Shown here one piece after another: positions 49,225 through 59,790 of a DNA stretch of 64,000 bases. Within the stretch, counting starts at the first letter, position 1. Each line of letters opens with the position of its first letter. The stretch is from Sindora glabra (Eukaryota > Streptophyta > Magnoliopsida > Fabales > Fabaceae). The position numbers and the translations under genes are program-made. The notes below the pieces were generated by a model, which was not told where the DNA came from, made no database searches, and saw nothing but the letters and a program-made list of their open reading frames with translations. The stretch spans positions 71,317,135 through 71,381,134 of the forward strand of contig CM035234.1 in the NCBI GenBank assembly GCA_020226215.1, written 5' to 3'.

Positions 49225-50143
49225 TATTTTGTATTATTGCTTTAATATTTCATTGAGGTAGGTTAAAAAAACTTATGCACTTTTTTTGTAATGGTATATT
49301 GATATGAAATACAAAGATAAAATTTTGCTTCATTAATAAATGTGATAAAATTATTATTTAGTGTATGTTCATATATTTATTACTTTATACATCTAATGAT
49401 AATGATATAATATTTGAATATAGATTATTATTTTGTATAATTTTATATGTTATTCAATAATCGGTACCAGTGCTCTCATACAAGTACCCATGGTGGATGG
49501 TTCAATGACCTTATCTTCAGCAAGTTAGGAAGCAACAGTTTGGTGATGGGCATCGCATTAAAGGCAACACCTTATCTAAAAACACTCCTTTTTGTATCTT
49601 TTGATATATTTATTAGTTTGAATATTCGATTATATTAATATAATATTTAAATATGTATTTACCTCAATACTTTATTGTGTTAGGTAGTAAAATTTTTATT
49701 TTGTATTGAGTTTTAAATTTTTAATTTTTTTAAAAAAGCAATAAAAAAAGTAATAAACTCTATATAGATAATATTATCATTTATATAGAGGTTTCAATTT
49801 TTAATTTTTTAAAATATAAAATAACCTCTATACAAATGATTTTGTTGTCTGTATAAATATTTCATTTTTTAAATTTTTTTAAAAAATAAATAATTTCTAT
49901 ATAGATGACATTATTGTCTATATAAAGGGCTTATATGTGGCCTATTCTACTCTCTACACAAACTCATTTGTATAAGTCAAATCTACTTAGAAGACATCAA
50001 AAGTTATCTATGTAGGTGGCAATACGAATCTATATTGATGACTTGTTATAAATGATAATGTCATTTGTAACATATATGCATATGATCAAGCCACTTTATA
50101 CATATAATTTTTATCATTTGTGTAGCCTTTTTATTTTTAGTAG

Positions 50144-50783
50144 TAAAATAATCTTGTAGGATCAAAAAGCTAACAAAAATCAAATAAAAGGATTAAAACT
50201 ATACAAATTAAATATTTAAGAGGATGAAAATATATTATTTTAATTAAAATGATCAAAATTACATAATTTATATTTTACAAGGAATAGAATTATATTTAAG
50301 CCTTATATTTTAGGCCGCATTACTGTGAGTTTGTCAATAACAAAATAACATAGATCAGTCCTGCACTAACAATTAATGATAAGGCTATTTGAAAAATTAA
50401 AAATTAGTAAATTTTACCTAAATTCTAAAAGTATTTATACAGGCTTTTAGTGGTAAATATATAAGTAATAAAATATTTTTCTGTCAATTTTCTTTTTTTT
50501 TTTTCTTATTGAACTCACCCATAAATATATTAATTGCACTATATAATCATAAAAAAAAGGCTTTGCATTGCTTTTTCTTGACTAATAACCACAAACAATA
50601 TGATGTTTGGCTTTATAAAATCATTATTTTAAAATTTTAGATGTGTACATAATTTCAAAGAAAGATGTATAAACTTATGCTTCATTTTTAATAAGTAAAA
50701 TTTGATCAATTAAGTAACTAATATTATTGTATTCATTATCAAACTAATTAATTAAGTATATAATATTAGATGGGACTATATAA
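50144..50783 (+). repeat. Segment B, second block
   Basis: It continues the alignment with segment A (23485-24134). It ends in the 19-bp ATTAGATGGGACTATATAA, which is also the left target-site duplication of the SINE. Confidence 0.8.
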
Positions 50784-50885
50784 GGGCAGATCCAGTGCAT
50801 GACACTCTTACTTAGTGGGGTCTTGAAAGGATAGATATACGCAGCCTTACTATCATGACTAGAGAGACTATTTTTATGATTTGAA
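50784..50885 (-). mobile_element. tRNA-derived SINE (Au-like), 3' part
   Basis: On the minus strand this contains AAGGCTGCGTATATCTATCC and CAAGACCCCACTAAGTAAGA, the conserved 3' body of the Au SINE family. The 5' part is at 58012-58067. The SINE was split by a copia element whose TTGAA duplication lies at 50881-50885. A 19-bp duplication (50765-50783 and 58068-58086, one mismatch) flanks the whole SINE. Segment A has one copy of that sequence and no SINE (24116-24134). Confidence 0.82.
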
Positions 50886-51361
50886 TGTTAGAAGTATGAA
50901 TTAAAATCCTAAAATATATAATTAATCATAACAAAATTATGAGCATACTTGGAGCATAATTTGATGAGGCCATGACTGATCTGAATGATAATAATGAGTA
51001 AAATTACAACATACTTCATCCCTTAGGTTATTCAGATAGAGAGAAAAGGGAGAGAATATTTTTTAGGAGTGGGAATTCTTATTGTGCAGCTTACAAATAA
51101 TAATCCTGATATCTCTATTTAAGGTTAGACTTGTGATAGGAAACTACTGACTACTAAAGGGCTGTAGGTTGGGACCTCTACCCATATAAGTTTATGTATA
51201 ATCCAACCTATTACGGATCATACACATTAAACCAGAGCCTGATCTGTTTTATGCTTAATGTTAAAATATAAAATTAATTATTTAAATATTTTAATAATTA
51301 ATTAATGCTAATCCATATAATATTTTTAATAAAATTAATTATTTTATTTTTAAATATAACA
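50886..51361 (-). repeat. Copia 3' LTR
   Basis: It starts TGTTAGAAGTATG and ends AAATATAACA on the plus strand. Most differences from the 5' LTR are transitions. Confidence 0.93.
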
Positions 51362-51372
51362 ATCTCCCACTT
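51362..51372 (-). other. Copia polypurine tract
   Basis: AAGTGGGAGATT on the minus strand, directly inside the 3' LTR. This is the site that primes plus-strand DNA synthesis. Confidence 0.85.
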
Positions 51373-52076
51373 GGATAGCATTAATTAATTATATGAAATA
51401 ATTGAAACATCAATAATTAAGCAATTAGTTATACATTAAATTATAAACTTAATTCAGAGAATGAGAGTACACAGAATCACTGAATCTGATAGGGAGACAA
51501 ATGATATAATGTCTCATAATCTGAAAGGAACAAAATAAAGTTTAGTCTTTTGACTATAATTCAGAAGAGAAATAACTCAAAATCATTGAATCCGATAGGG
51601 AAACAAATGATTTATATATGTATTAAACATATTACCAATGTTTCAATATCCAAAATGAGCAATGATTTAATAAGTGGAATGAGACCATACAGAATCACTG
51701 AATCCGATAGGGAGACAAGTGATATTTAAATATAATGTCTCATAATCCCAAAAGAACTAGATATATTTAAGGTTAGTTTTTTTACCACAGCTCATAAGAG
51801 AAACAACTCAGAATCATTGAATTCGATAGGGAAGCAAATGATTTATATATATATATAAAACATATCACTAATGTTTCAATATGAGCAATTACTGGTCACA
51901 GACATCAACAAAATAAAATAAGCAAATCTCAGACTCCCACTAAACTAAGGCTTCATTAAAAGATATAACAAGACCTATATAAGTTGCTTGATTTTAAATA
52001 CTCCTATAAGTAAGCCTTAAGTTAACAGATCCCTGGCATGACTCCATTAAGGTTGTGTTCAATGCGAGTCCGAGAT
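51373..52076 (-). other. Copia 3' non-coding region with short repeats
   Basis: This lies between RNase H and the polypurine tract. A block of the form 'CAGAATCACTGAATCYGATAGGGAGACAA' recurs about four times (51471-51502, 51576-51607, 51690-51720 and 51806-51838), spaced about 105-115 bp apart. No ORF. Confidence 0.6.
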
Positions 52077-53700
52077 TCAACAATCTTCTCTCTCTAACAA
52101 ACAGAAGTTTAACATCAAAATATTCAATATGACTAGAATTCTTATGGTTTTGAGAGAAACATATAGCAGGAGAATTATTACAATAAAATTTAGTAGAGGT
52201 CGTGATATAGAATCAACCAATTGCATACCAGGTATCATCTTCCTCAACCATATAGCCTGACAAGTGGCCTCATAATATGCAATAAACTCTGCTTTCATAG
52301 TTGAGGTAATTGTGAGTGTCTATTTAATGCTTTTCCATGAAATAACTCCTCCAAACATCATAAAAATGTATCCAGATTTTAACTTATGATCATCTATGTA
52401 TAAGGCATAATCAAAATCTGAATAACCAATACCCTCAAGTAAATTAGATTATCTACAAGTCAACATATGATTCTTAGTATCTTAAAAATACCTCATTACT
52501 TTCTTAGTTGCTTTCCAATAATCCATCCTAGGGTCACTTAAGTATCTTCCAAGCACACAAATAGTAAAAGCTATATCTAAACGAAGGTAGACCTGTGCAT
52601 GCATAAGATTACTAATAGCAGAAGCATAAGGAATCTTGTCCATTTCAACCATTTCAACATGAGCTTGAGGGCAATATTATTGGGATAGTGTATTATCTTT
52701 CAAAGTAGGCATTGGACTAGATGTACATGTGTCCATTTTAAATCCTTCAAGCATCCGTTCAATCCAATGGGCTTAGTACAAACCCAAAATACTATAAGTT
52801 TTGTCATGATGGATTTGAATTCTAAGAACTAAAAGATGTTTCGCCAAGATCAAGATGACATGATAACATACGTTTTGACTCATCTGGAAAATAATCGAGT
52901 TACTAGCCAGCAAAACGTCATCAATATAAAGTGCTAAGATAACAAAATTACCCCATTAAATTCATTAAAATTCCTGCAAGTACACAATATAGTCATTTAG
53001 TATTGCAAGCCTCTGAGTTTTTTGAGTTTATCTAAACTCAATAGCTAGCTAATTAAATTTTTCAACATGAGGATCTTTATTTATATGAACTGGACTGTCA
53101 ACATTATCTCCTCTAGTGGTGAGGAAATCAGAACAGGTATAGGCAGAATAGTGGTCTTGTCATGTAAATTGATAGCCCTAAACATCGAACTCTCACTATC
53201 CAAGTCATCCTCAAAATAAAATATTCGATCAAACTTGATTATCTTGGTACTATAAGTGAGATAATAAAATCTATAACCTCTTGATCCAATTCAGTACTTA
53301 ATGAAGAACCCACTGATTTTTCTAGAGAATAATTTCTTCAACTAAGGATTATATGGTCTCATCTTTACTTTACAACCCTACACTTAAAAGTTTTAAAAAT
53401 ATGAGAAATTTAGGTTTAACAATACACCTTTGTTTTACTAATCTTTCTAATCTCTCTCTAGAAAAATGACCTAAAATTGATCCCATAAAATAAAAGAATT
53501 CTAACTCATTCTAGGTTGTTTATGCCTAAATATAACATTGATTGGAATATCAAAAGATACAACAGGATAATCTTTCAAATTCAAATGATACAGATCATTT
53601 TGTAAGGTGGCATACCAAAAATAACAAAATCATAATAAATTTTCTTTGTCAAAAGAAATAACTACAATTACTCAAAATAGAACTAGAAATCAAATTTCTT
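52077..53700 (-). pseudogene. Copia pol remnant: integrase C-terminus, reverse transcriptase, RNase H
   Basis: On the minus strand about 53290-53160 reads GYRFYYLTYSTKIIKFDRIF, as at the integrase C-terminal end. About 52930 reads DDVLLASNSIIF, the reverse transcriptase catalytic YVDD region. At 52650-52500 it reads MDKIPYASAISNLMHAQVYL then RLDIAF and GRYLSDPRMDYWKATKKVMR. At 52440-52330 it reads IGYSDFDYALYIDD then GGVISWKS, and at 52298-52190 MKAEFIAYYEATCQAIWLRK then VDSISRPL. These give the copia RNase H in normal order. Stops (for example after KKVMRYF) and frame changes break the frame throughout. Much of the integrase catalytic core and the protease is missing or unreadable, so the total is shorter than a complete copia pol. 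Confidence 0.85.
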
Positions 53701-53889
53701 CTTGAAAAAGGTACTTAAACGACATAATTCAAATTAAAAGTGTCCAGAAGATAAACATAAAGAAAGAAAATGATCCTATGTATTTAATTTTATCCCTACT
53801 TCTTGCTACTTTGAATACAATCTCTCCCATCTCACTTGGGATTTGCCTATTTCTGAACCCCTTCTTGTTCACGCTTGTTCTTTACCTTA

Positions 53890-54533
53890 TAACATTGAGA
53901 CTTTTTGTGTCCAGGAATCTTGCATTAATTGCACTTGCTCTTAAATTTCTTTTGTTGTCCCTTGTCCTTATCACTACTTTTCTTGAACTTAGGCTTTCCA
54001 AATATCTGTGTCTCTGGTTTCTTTTCTCTTTTATTATTTCCACTTGACCTATTATTGGAGTCCTGAGATAAGTAGTTGATGGAATGTGATTGTGGATTAT
54101 TTTTCATAGTCTCCTCCTCTTAAGTTACTATAGAAATCATCTGGTCTATTGTCAACTCTCCCTCTTGTGAATTATATGAAGTTCTCAAGTAACTATATTT
54201 AGCTGGCAATGACTGAAGAACTCTGTAGACTAAAGTACTCTTTCCTAGATCAACATCGTATGATCTTAACTTATTGTAGTAATGAATCATTTTCATGATG
54301 TGCTCTCTGATGCCCAAAATTCCATCATAACGAGTGTTATCAAGCATAGAAAGGTAGTAGACTTTCTAAGTCTTATCAAGCTTATTGAATTTTGCACCAA
54401 CAGCTTTCATGCACTTCACAACAGTGTCCTTATTTGGGATACTCTCTCTAATTTCCTTTTCAATGGTGAACTTAATCACTGCTAAATAAATCCAGTTTGA
54501 TTTATACCATTATTTGTAATAGGTCTTATTTGC
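53890..54533 (-). pseudogene. Copia gag, 3' part with UBN2 domain and zinc knuckle
   Basis: On the minus strand the ORF at 54347-54120 begins MLDNTRYDGILGIREHIMKM and contains LVYRVLQSLPAKYSYLRTSY, the gag (UBN2) domain of copia elements. Downstream, 54107-53925 is a lysine/serine-rich linker. A CCHC zinc knuckle, C-x2-C-x4-H-x4-C, follows as KIPGHKKSQCYK at about 53930-53895, with a stop codon (TAA) inside it. The upstream end (54533) joins abruptly to a foreign LTR fragment. The first 368 bp of this part (54166-54533) are repeated at 55540-55907. Confidence 0.85.
54166..54533 (-). repeat. Duplicated gag segment, copy 1
   Basis: 368 bp, differing from 55540-55907 at two adjacent bases only (GG at about 54205 against AA). 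The offset is exactly 1374 bp. Confidence 0.95.
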
Positions 54534-55539
54534 TGCCCTCAAGTCCCTTTTTATAGAACTTAGGCAAGCCATAATCCTAGTCCTACTAGGATAATGCTTC
54601 CAAAATCCTAATCACACTTAACAACTCATCTTATCCTTATCCTAGAGATAATGGGAAGAGATAAGACTTATCTATTAATTATCTAATATTAGATAATGAT
54701 ATTATCTCATAATATAAATATCTTAATATTAGATAATTGCATATAGTTATCAAATATCAAAATAATATTATCTCATATATATTTATCTAATATCTGATAA
54801 GATAATTACTTGATATTACTTTAATATCAAATAATATCACATATATATATATTATAATATATATATATATAATATATAACGTGAATTTATTATTCTTAAT
54901 AATATATGCACGAAAATAAGTCCAATTAATTGGATATTAATATAATCAAAGTCCAATTAATTATTGTCTTATTCCTACTCCTTTTGTGTGACCCTGTAGG
55001 TTTTTACTACGTTGACGATAACTTATTATTGAGCCATAGACAGCGAGCGGTATCTAGCAATACATCACTGCCACTCAAGTAGTAAGAATGTTTGTGATTC
55101 GACATCCACCTAATACATGATCAACGTTTTACATCATAACCCTTTTGTAATAATATCCAAATTGAACTAGAGGCATGGAATGTGTCATCCTCGTCAATGT
55201 TCAATTTATATTTCTTGATACTGAGTAGACTTAAAATAAATAATTAATATCACATATTAATTCAACTGAGCATGGCCATGCATTTCTAAGTCTCACTCAA
55301 TCAAGGGGCCCAAGGATATTTCTCTTTTATACAAGAGTAATAAAATCCCATTTACATCACTCACTTTCCTCTGCATGATTTATGACACACCCAATCAATG
55401 CCCTACTTGTCACCTGATTAAAGGTGACATAGGACAATATTAAAGTGAGTAATTCCTCATGTAGGAAACCGTAGTGATTTCAGGTCAAAGGTTATGCGTA
55501 GTTGTGATCATATGAGAAAACTTATGACACGTTTCCCTC
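54534..55539 (-). mobile_element. Fragment of a foreign LTR between the gag duplicates
   Basis: Its reverse complement aligns along its length with about 405-1400 of the solo LTR at 64-1731. Shared blocks include CCTACATGAGG, GGCATTGATTGGGT, ACATTGACGAGGATGA and CTAGATACCGCT. Neither LTR terminus is present. In element orientation it ends just after a TATA box (CTATAAAAAGGG at about 54550-54565), directly upstream of gag copy 1. No target-site duplication flanks it. Confidence 0.88.
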
Positions 55540-55907
55540 TGTGAATTATATGAAGTTCTCAAGTAACTATATTTAGCTAACAATGACTGAAGAACTCTGT
55601 AGACTAAAGTACTCTTTCCTAGATCAACATCGTATGATCTTAACTTATTGTAGTAATGAATCATTTTCATGATGTGCTCTCTGATGCCCAAAATTCCATC
55701 ATAACGAGTGTTATCAAGCATAGAAAGGTAGTAGACTTTCTAAGTCTTATCAAGCTTATTGAATTTTGCACCAACAGCTTTCATGCACTTCACAACAGTG
55801 TCCTTATTTGGGATACTCTCTCTAATTTCCTTTTCAATGGTGAACTTAATCACTGCTAAATAAATCCAGTTTGATTTATACCATTATTTGTAATAGGTCT
55901 TATTTGC
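55540..55907 (-). repeat. Duplicated gag segment, copy 2
   Basis: This is the second copy of the 368-bp block, continuous on its upstream side with the gag N-terminal region. The ORF through it (55721-55485) runs into the LTR fragment after YNSQ and ends in unrelated residues. Confidence 0.95.
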
Positions 55908-56100
55908 AGCACTAAACTCTGGTAAGAGATCAGCTGGCTTCAGTTCTCTGAGAGCTAAATCTTTCTTAAAGATTGTCAAGTACATGTTCAAAGACTCTCT
56001 CTATTCATCATAGTTTGTTCCATTAAGAGTCCTCACCACAAATAGTCGTTGAAAGGCCAAGATTGATGTAATAGGATTGGGAAATTATTAATTATGTGTG
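55540..56100 (-). pseudogene. Copia gag, 5' part
   Basis: On the minus strand from about 56070 it reads RTLNGTNYDE, then ESLNMYLTIFKKDLALRELK and FTIEKEIRESIPNKDTVVKC. This is the N-terminal gag region of a copia element. Stops occur after NYDE and in TYYK*WYKS, so it is not translated intact. It continues into gag duplicate copy 2 and is then cut by the LTR fragment. Confidence 0.75.
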
Positions 56101-57516
56101 CACAACATAATTATAACACAAGATTCTTAATTAAACAAATCAGTCAAATAACTATATAACAAAGTGGTATCAAAATTACATGTACCATATGACTTGGCTT
56201 GTACAAGAGTCTACACAAGAATGTAATTAATATAACTATACCGATAGGATACAAGAAATATTGAAACATTATAATTACTGCATGCCTATTCTAAGGAATT
56301 TAAATCCTAAAATTACATTAACAATGTCACACCGATAGGGTGTATCCATCATCAATGCAATATGCTCATAAATACCCTAAAAGGACAGTATCTATCATTG
56401 GTGTGAAATAAATGACTTTAGGTATTTTTATATGTATAAAATTACATAATTAAGGGTTTAAAATTATCTAATATAGTTATGCTCACAACTAGAGAGAGTG
56501 ACAGCTCACCAAGTCTAGAAAAAATGTAAAGAATGTCCATGAATTTTTTCAGGCCAAAATTTTGGCCTCAAAAAATTCTGGAAAAATTATATTATAAAGC
56601 TAGAAAATAAAATTTCACACAAATGGGCTAAAATTGGGCCCTAAAAGCCCAGAGCGTTGTGCTCACATGCCCACATACACTCAAGTCGCGCGTGGGCTTG
56701 ACTCAAGTGCAGAGAGTTAACTGAGTAGTGCGTGAGATACACGTGCCACATGTACATGTGGTTCACGCACAGTCAGCTGACTAGTCAAAGTAAAAGTGAT
56801 CTAGCAGGTGCATGTATTCCACACACTAACTGGCGCGTGTATCTCATGCGCTGACAGAACTGGTTCATCTTGTGGAGCATGTGTTTCACGCGCTAGCCAC
56901 ACGCGCCAACAGCAGCTAGCCTTTTCTCCTTCCTTGCTTCGCACAATTCATTTTAGGACTGTTTTTCTGCCATTAATGGGTTTTAAGCTCTAAAAAATTT
57001 ATTTTTAACCCTTTTAAGTCACAAAAAATTATATCTAACCTATTCTTAACATGGATTCATGCATTACTCGAAAGGAAAAGCTTCAAAACTATACAGTTAT
57101 GTTCATAAATTTTCTAGGAAAAATTTAAACTGATCCACAATAATTACAAATTTAATGTAATCAAATAACATAATAATATTGTCGATGTATTGAGATCAAA
57201 ATTCAATATTTATTTGAAAGAAAAAATAGATCCAAATTGTTTCAGAATTAAAATCCTCAATTTTGAAATTTTCATTCCTTTGATTCATAATGATCATAAA
57301 ATTAAAATGTAATCTAGTAATAATATGATATTTTACATATCCACACAATCAAAATTCATAGTTTAATTGAAAGAAAGTTGATCCAAATTATCTCAGAATA
57401 AAAAAATCCCAATTTCAAGGGTTTCATACATTGAAAAAGAAAGAAAGAAAAAATTTATGAATTTTGCCAAGAGATTTAAAATTGCTCATAATCAGATAAT
57501 CCATATTATCAATATA
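56101..57516 (-). other. Copia 5' leader
   Basis: Between gag and the primer binding site. Non-coding, with a GC-richer part at 56650-56950 that repeats CACGCGC / GCGCGTG-type motifs. The plus-strand ORF at 56808-56993 is antisense to the element and shows no domain. At about 1.4 kb the leader is long for a copia element. Confidence 0.55.
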
Positions 57517-57528
57517 CCTCTGATACCA
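57517..57528 (-). other. Copia primer binding site, initiator tRNA-Met type
   Basis: The minus strand reads TGGTATCAGAGG two bases inside the 5' LTR. This is complementary to the 3' end of plant initiator methionine tRNA, the standard copia primer. Confidence 0.93.
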
Positions 57529-57530
57529 AT

Positions 57531-58006
57531 TGTTGGAAGTATGAATTAAAATTCTAAAATATATAATTGATCATAACAAAATTATGAGCGTACTTGGAGC
57601 ATAATTTGATAAGGCCATGACTGATTTGAATGATGATGATGAGTAGAATTGCAACTTACTTCGCCCCTTACGTTATTCAGATAGAGAGAAAAGGGAGAGA
57701 ATATTTTTTAGGAGTGAGAATCCTTATTGTGCAGCTTACAAATAATAATCCTGATATCTCTATTTAAGGTCAGACTTGTGATAGGAAACTATTGACCACT
57801 AAAGGATTATAGGTTGGGACTTCTACCCAGATGGACTTGTGTATAATCCAACCTATCATGAATCATACACATTAAATCAGGACCCAATTTGTTCTATGTT
57901 TAATATTAAAATATAAAATTAATTACTTAAATATTTCAATAATTAATTAATGCTAATTCATATAATATTTCTAATAAAATTAATTATTTTATTTTTAAAT
58001 ACAACA
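57531..58006 (-). repeat. Copia 5' LTR
   Basis: It starts TGTTGGAAGTATG and ends AAATACAACA on the plus strand, with the same length (476 bp) as the 3' LTR. Confidence 0.93.
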
Positions 58007-58011
58007 TTGAA

Positions 58012-58067
58012 TACATAATCTTTAGGTTACAAAGCAACAATCTTATCATTGCGCTAAGATTCACCCC
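58012..58067 (-). mobile_element. tRNA-derived SINE (Au-like), 5' part
   Basis: The minus strand reads GGGGTGAATCTTAGCGCAAT, then GATAAGATTGTTGCTTTGTA and ACCTAAAGATTATG. The first part is a tRNA-like pol III box A in the Au SINE context. Box B should follow, but its TTCAA core is exactly where the copia element inserted. Confidence 0.8.
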
Positions 58068-59398
58068 ATTAGATTGGACTATATAATTCAAATTATTATG
58101 AGGGAAATAAGGAAAAAAATAAAAATTCATAATAAATAAGTAAAAATGTAATAAATTAAAGAATACAATATACAATAATAAATTATATATATGATGTTTT
58201 TGTTAATCATCGTAATTAACTATATAATTAATATGATGTTTATAATAAGATATTTTGATAATTAAATTATTTGTAAGGGTTGATGGTCAAATTCTAAATT
58301 AAAACTTGAATTATTAGCTTCATAAATTGTACCATGTTAAATTACATTTATAATATATATACAATTTAAATTCAATAATTCTGATGTTGCTACTTCGCCA
58401 CAGATTGCTATACTTAAATAGGGTAGCATAAAAATTATCCAATATTTAAAAATCTTCTTTTTTTCTTATTTTATTTTTCATTTCAATCATAGGTACGTTC
58501 TAGGCTATTGTTTAACGAATCGCCCCGATGTGTCGAGGTACAGTTATTCAATTTTTGACTCTTTGACATTGACAACAATATAAAATAAAAAATTCAAAAT
58601 TTCAAATCACGAACGGACTCTATGCTGCTGCAACATGACAAAGTAAAGTCAATCCAATGGGCCGAGCCTGTTTTTCGCAGCGCACTTGATTGCTCCATGC
58701 ATTTCTAAATAATGACAAGGACATGCTATTGTGAGAAAATGTGACAGCTACCACTGCATGAGCCAAGTTACATTACCCTAATACTTTTCTTGGATGGGAA
58801 GGTAAAAAAATTTAAAATTTAAAAATACCACTTATTTAGATGAAAATAAAAAAAAAAGATGAAGTAAAAAATATATAATTTATTATTAACATTACTTTCG
58901 CATATTAAAATTTTTAAACTTTCTCCTTTTTTTTTTCAACATTGTATCGTTTAACTAAACTTCAAGATTCTCTTTTCTTTATTATTTTCTGTTTTGATTC
59001 GTCTAAGCATCGGCAGGATACGTTCAAAGATGTTTTTTTTTTTTTTTTTTAATTAGGGGATATGTATTCCCTCCCTCTGCCCTTTTCATTAATTTTCTTT
59101 TATATTAAAAAAGGTAAAATAAATATTTTTTATTTTTTTACATAAATAAAACCTTTTAATCCTCATTGCCAATAAATATTTTGTGCTTACTTAATATGAC
59201 AGACAAATGATTTAAATAAAAAAAGTGAGAATTTAAAGTCTTCATGCCAATTGCATGTAGTATGGATGGGGAATTGATCGTTTCAATGAACACACTTTTA
59301 AAAGCGAGTTGTTGATGGTCTATTGGATTATATATTAGGAAATCTATCCGTATAAGATATATTTGTAACTCATCAAAAATTTTCAAATAAGTGTATTG
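58068..59398 (+). repeat. Segment B, third block
   Basis: It aligns with 24116-25450 and includes the third module copy (58538-58768). It starts with the right-hand SINE duplication and stops at the solo LTR. Confidence 0.8.
58538..58768 (+). repeat. Non-coding module, copy 3 of 3
   Basis: It contains TTCAATTTTTGACTCTTTGA, GGGCCGAGCCTG, AATGACAAGGAC and GCATGAGCCAAG in the same order as the copies at 22343-22500 and 24604-24842. Confidence 0.7.
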
Positions 59399-59790
59399 TG
59401 TTGGAAATGGAGATTACCAAACATGAATAAAAAAAATTAATGATGAAGAAGAAAGTGAAGAAAATAAATAAAATTTTACTTATTTTTTATTTCTGATCTT
59501 TACACTTTATTATATGATGATTCTTTTGTTACTCATTCATATTGCACTCTCAAAGAATCATAGATATACAACACTTCTCTAAAATGATCTCTCACATAGT
59601 ACTGATATTTCACTTTTGAATTACCTTTTAATAATAGAAGAGCACTCTTATTTATAGTGCTAACAAATAATTAACAAACTAACCATTAATTAACTAACTA
59701 CTATATTAGAATAATCTTTTATCTACTTCAACTAACTAATTACTTAGTTAAGAATATTGTTTTGTAATTTTGGATTATTCTTTCACAATA
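59399..59790 (-). mobile_element. Solo LTR, copia-like, 392 bp
   Basis: It starts TGTTGGAAATGGAG and ends TTTCACAATA. TATTG lies outside both ends (59394-59398 and 59791-59795). Segment A reads straight across the equivalent position (about 25450). A minus-strand TATA box, CTATAAATAAGAGTGC, is near 59655. One terminal CA is changed to TA. Confidence 0.75.

Larger units (their letters stand above)
46150..50143 (+). mobile_element. CACTA-like non-autonomous element, 3994 bp
   Basis: It begins CACTATAACAA at 46150 and ends TTTTTAGTAG at 50143. TAA lies outside both ends (46147-46149 and 50144-50146). The related empty site in segment A (about 23480) reads straight across the junction. Both ends are filled with units like AGATGACAAAAGTCATCTAT, short palindromes repeated every 50-80 bp (46170-47450 and 49740-50110). 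No transposase is present. The right terminus matches the left only loosely, so the superfamily call is moderate while the fact of insertion is well supported. Confidence 0.65.
50886..58006 (-). mobile_element. Ty1/copia LTR retrotransposon, degenerate, 7121 bp
   Basis: The LTRs are 50886-51361 and 57531-58006, both 476 bp with TG...CA ends. The target-site duplication is TTGAA (50881-50885 and 58007-58011). The primer binding site and polypurine tract are both recognisable, and gag, integrase, reverse transcriptase and RNase H remnants run on the minus strand in copia order. The LTRs differ at about 46 positions by hand count (about 90% identity), so the insertion is old. Gag contains an unusual duplication with a foreign LTR fragment inside. 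Confidence 0.95.

Noticed and set aside
49447..49638. 63-codon ORF with HTSTHGGWFNDLIFSKLG
   Set aside because: It has a more balanced composition than its surroundings but no recognisable family, and it lies inside a non-autonomous element. It could be captured host DNA, which is not demonstrable here.
56808..56993. Cysteine-rich 61-codon ORF
   Set aside because: It is antisense to the copia leader and produced by GCGC-type repeats. No signal or domain supports it.
58012..58067. tRNA-like box A sequence as a tRNA gene
   Set aside because: It has SINE body sequence and a SINE-length target duplication, and box B is interrupted. It is a SINE head, not a tRNA gene.
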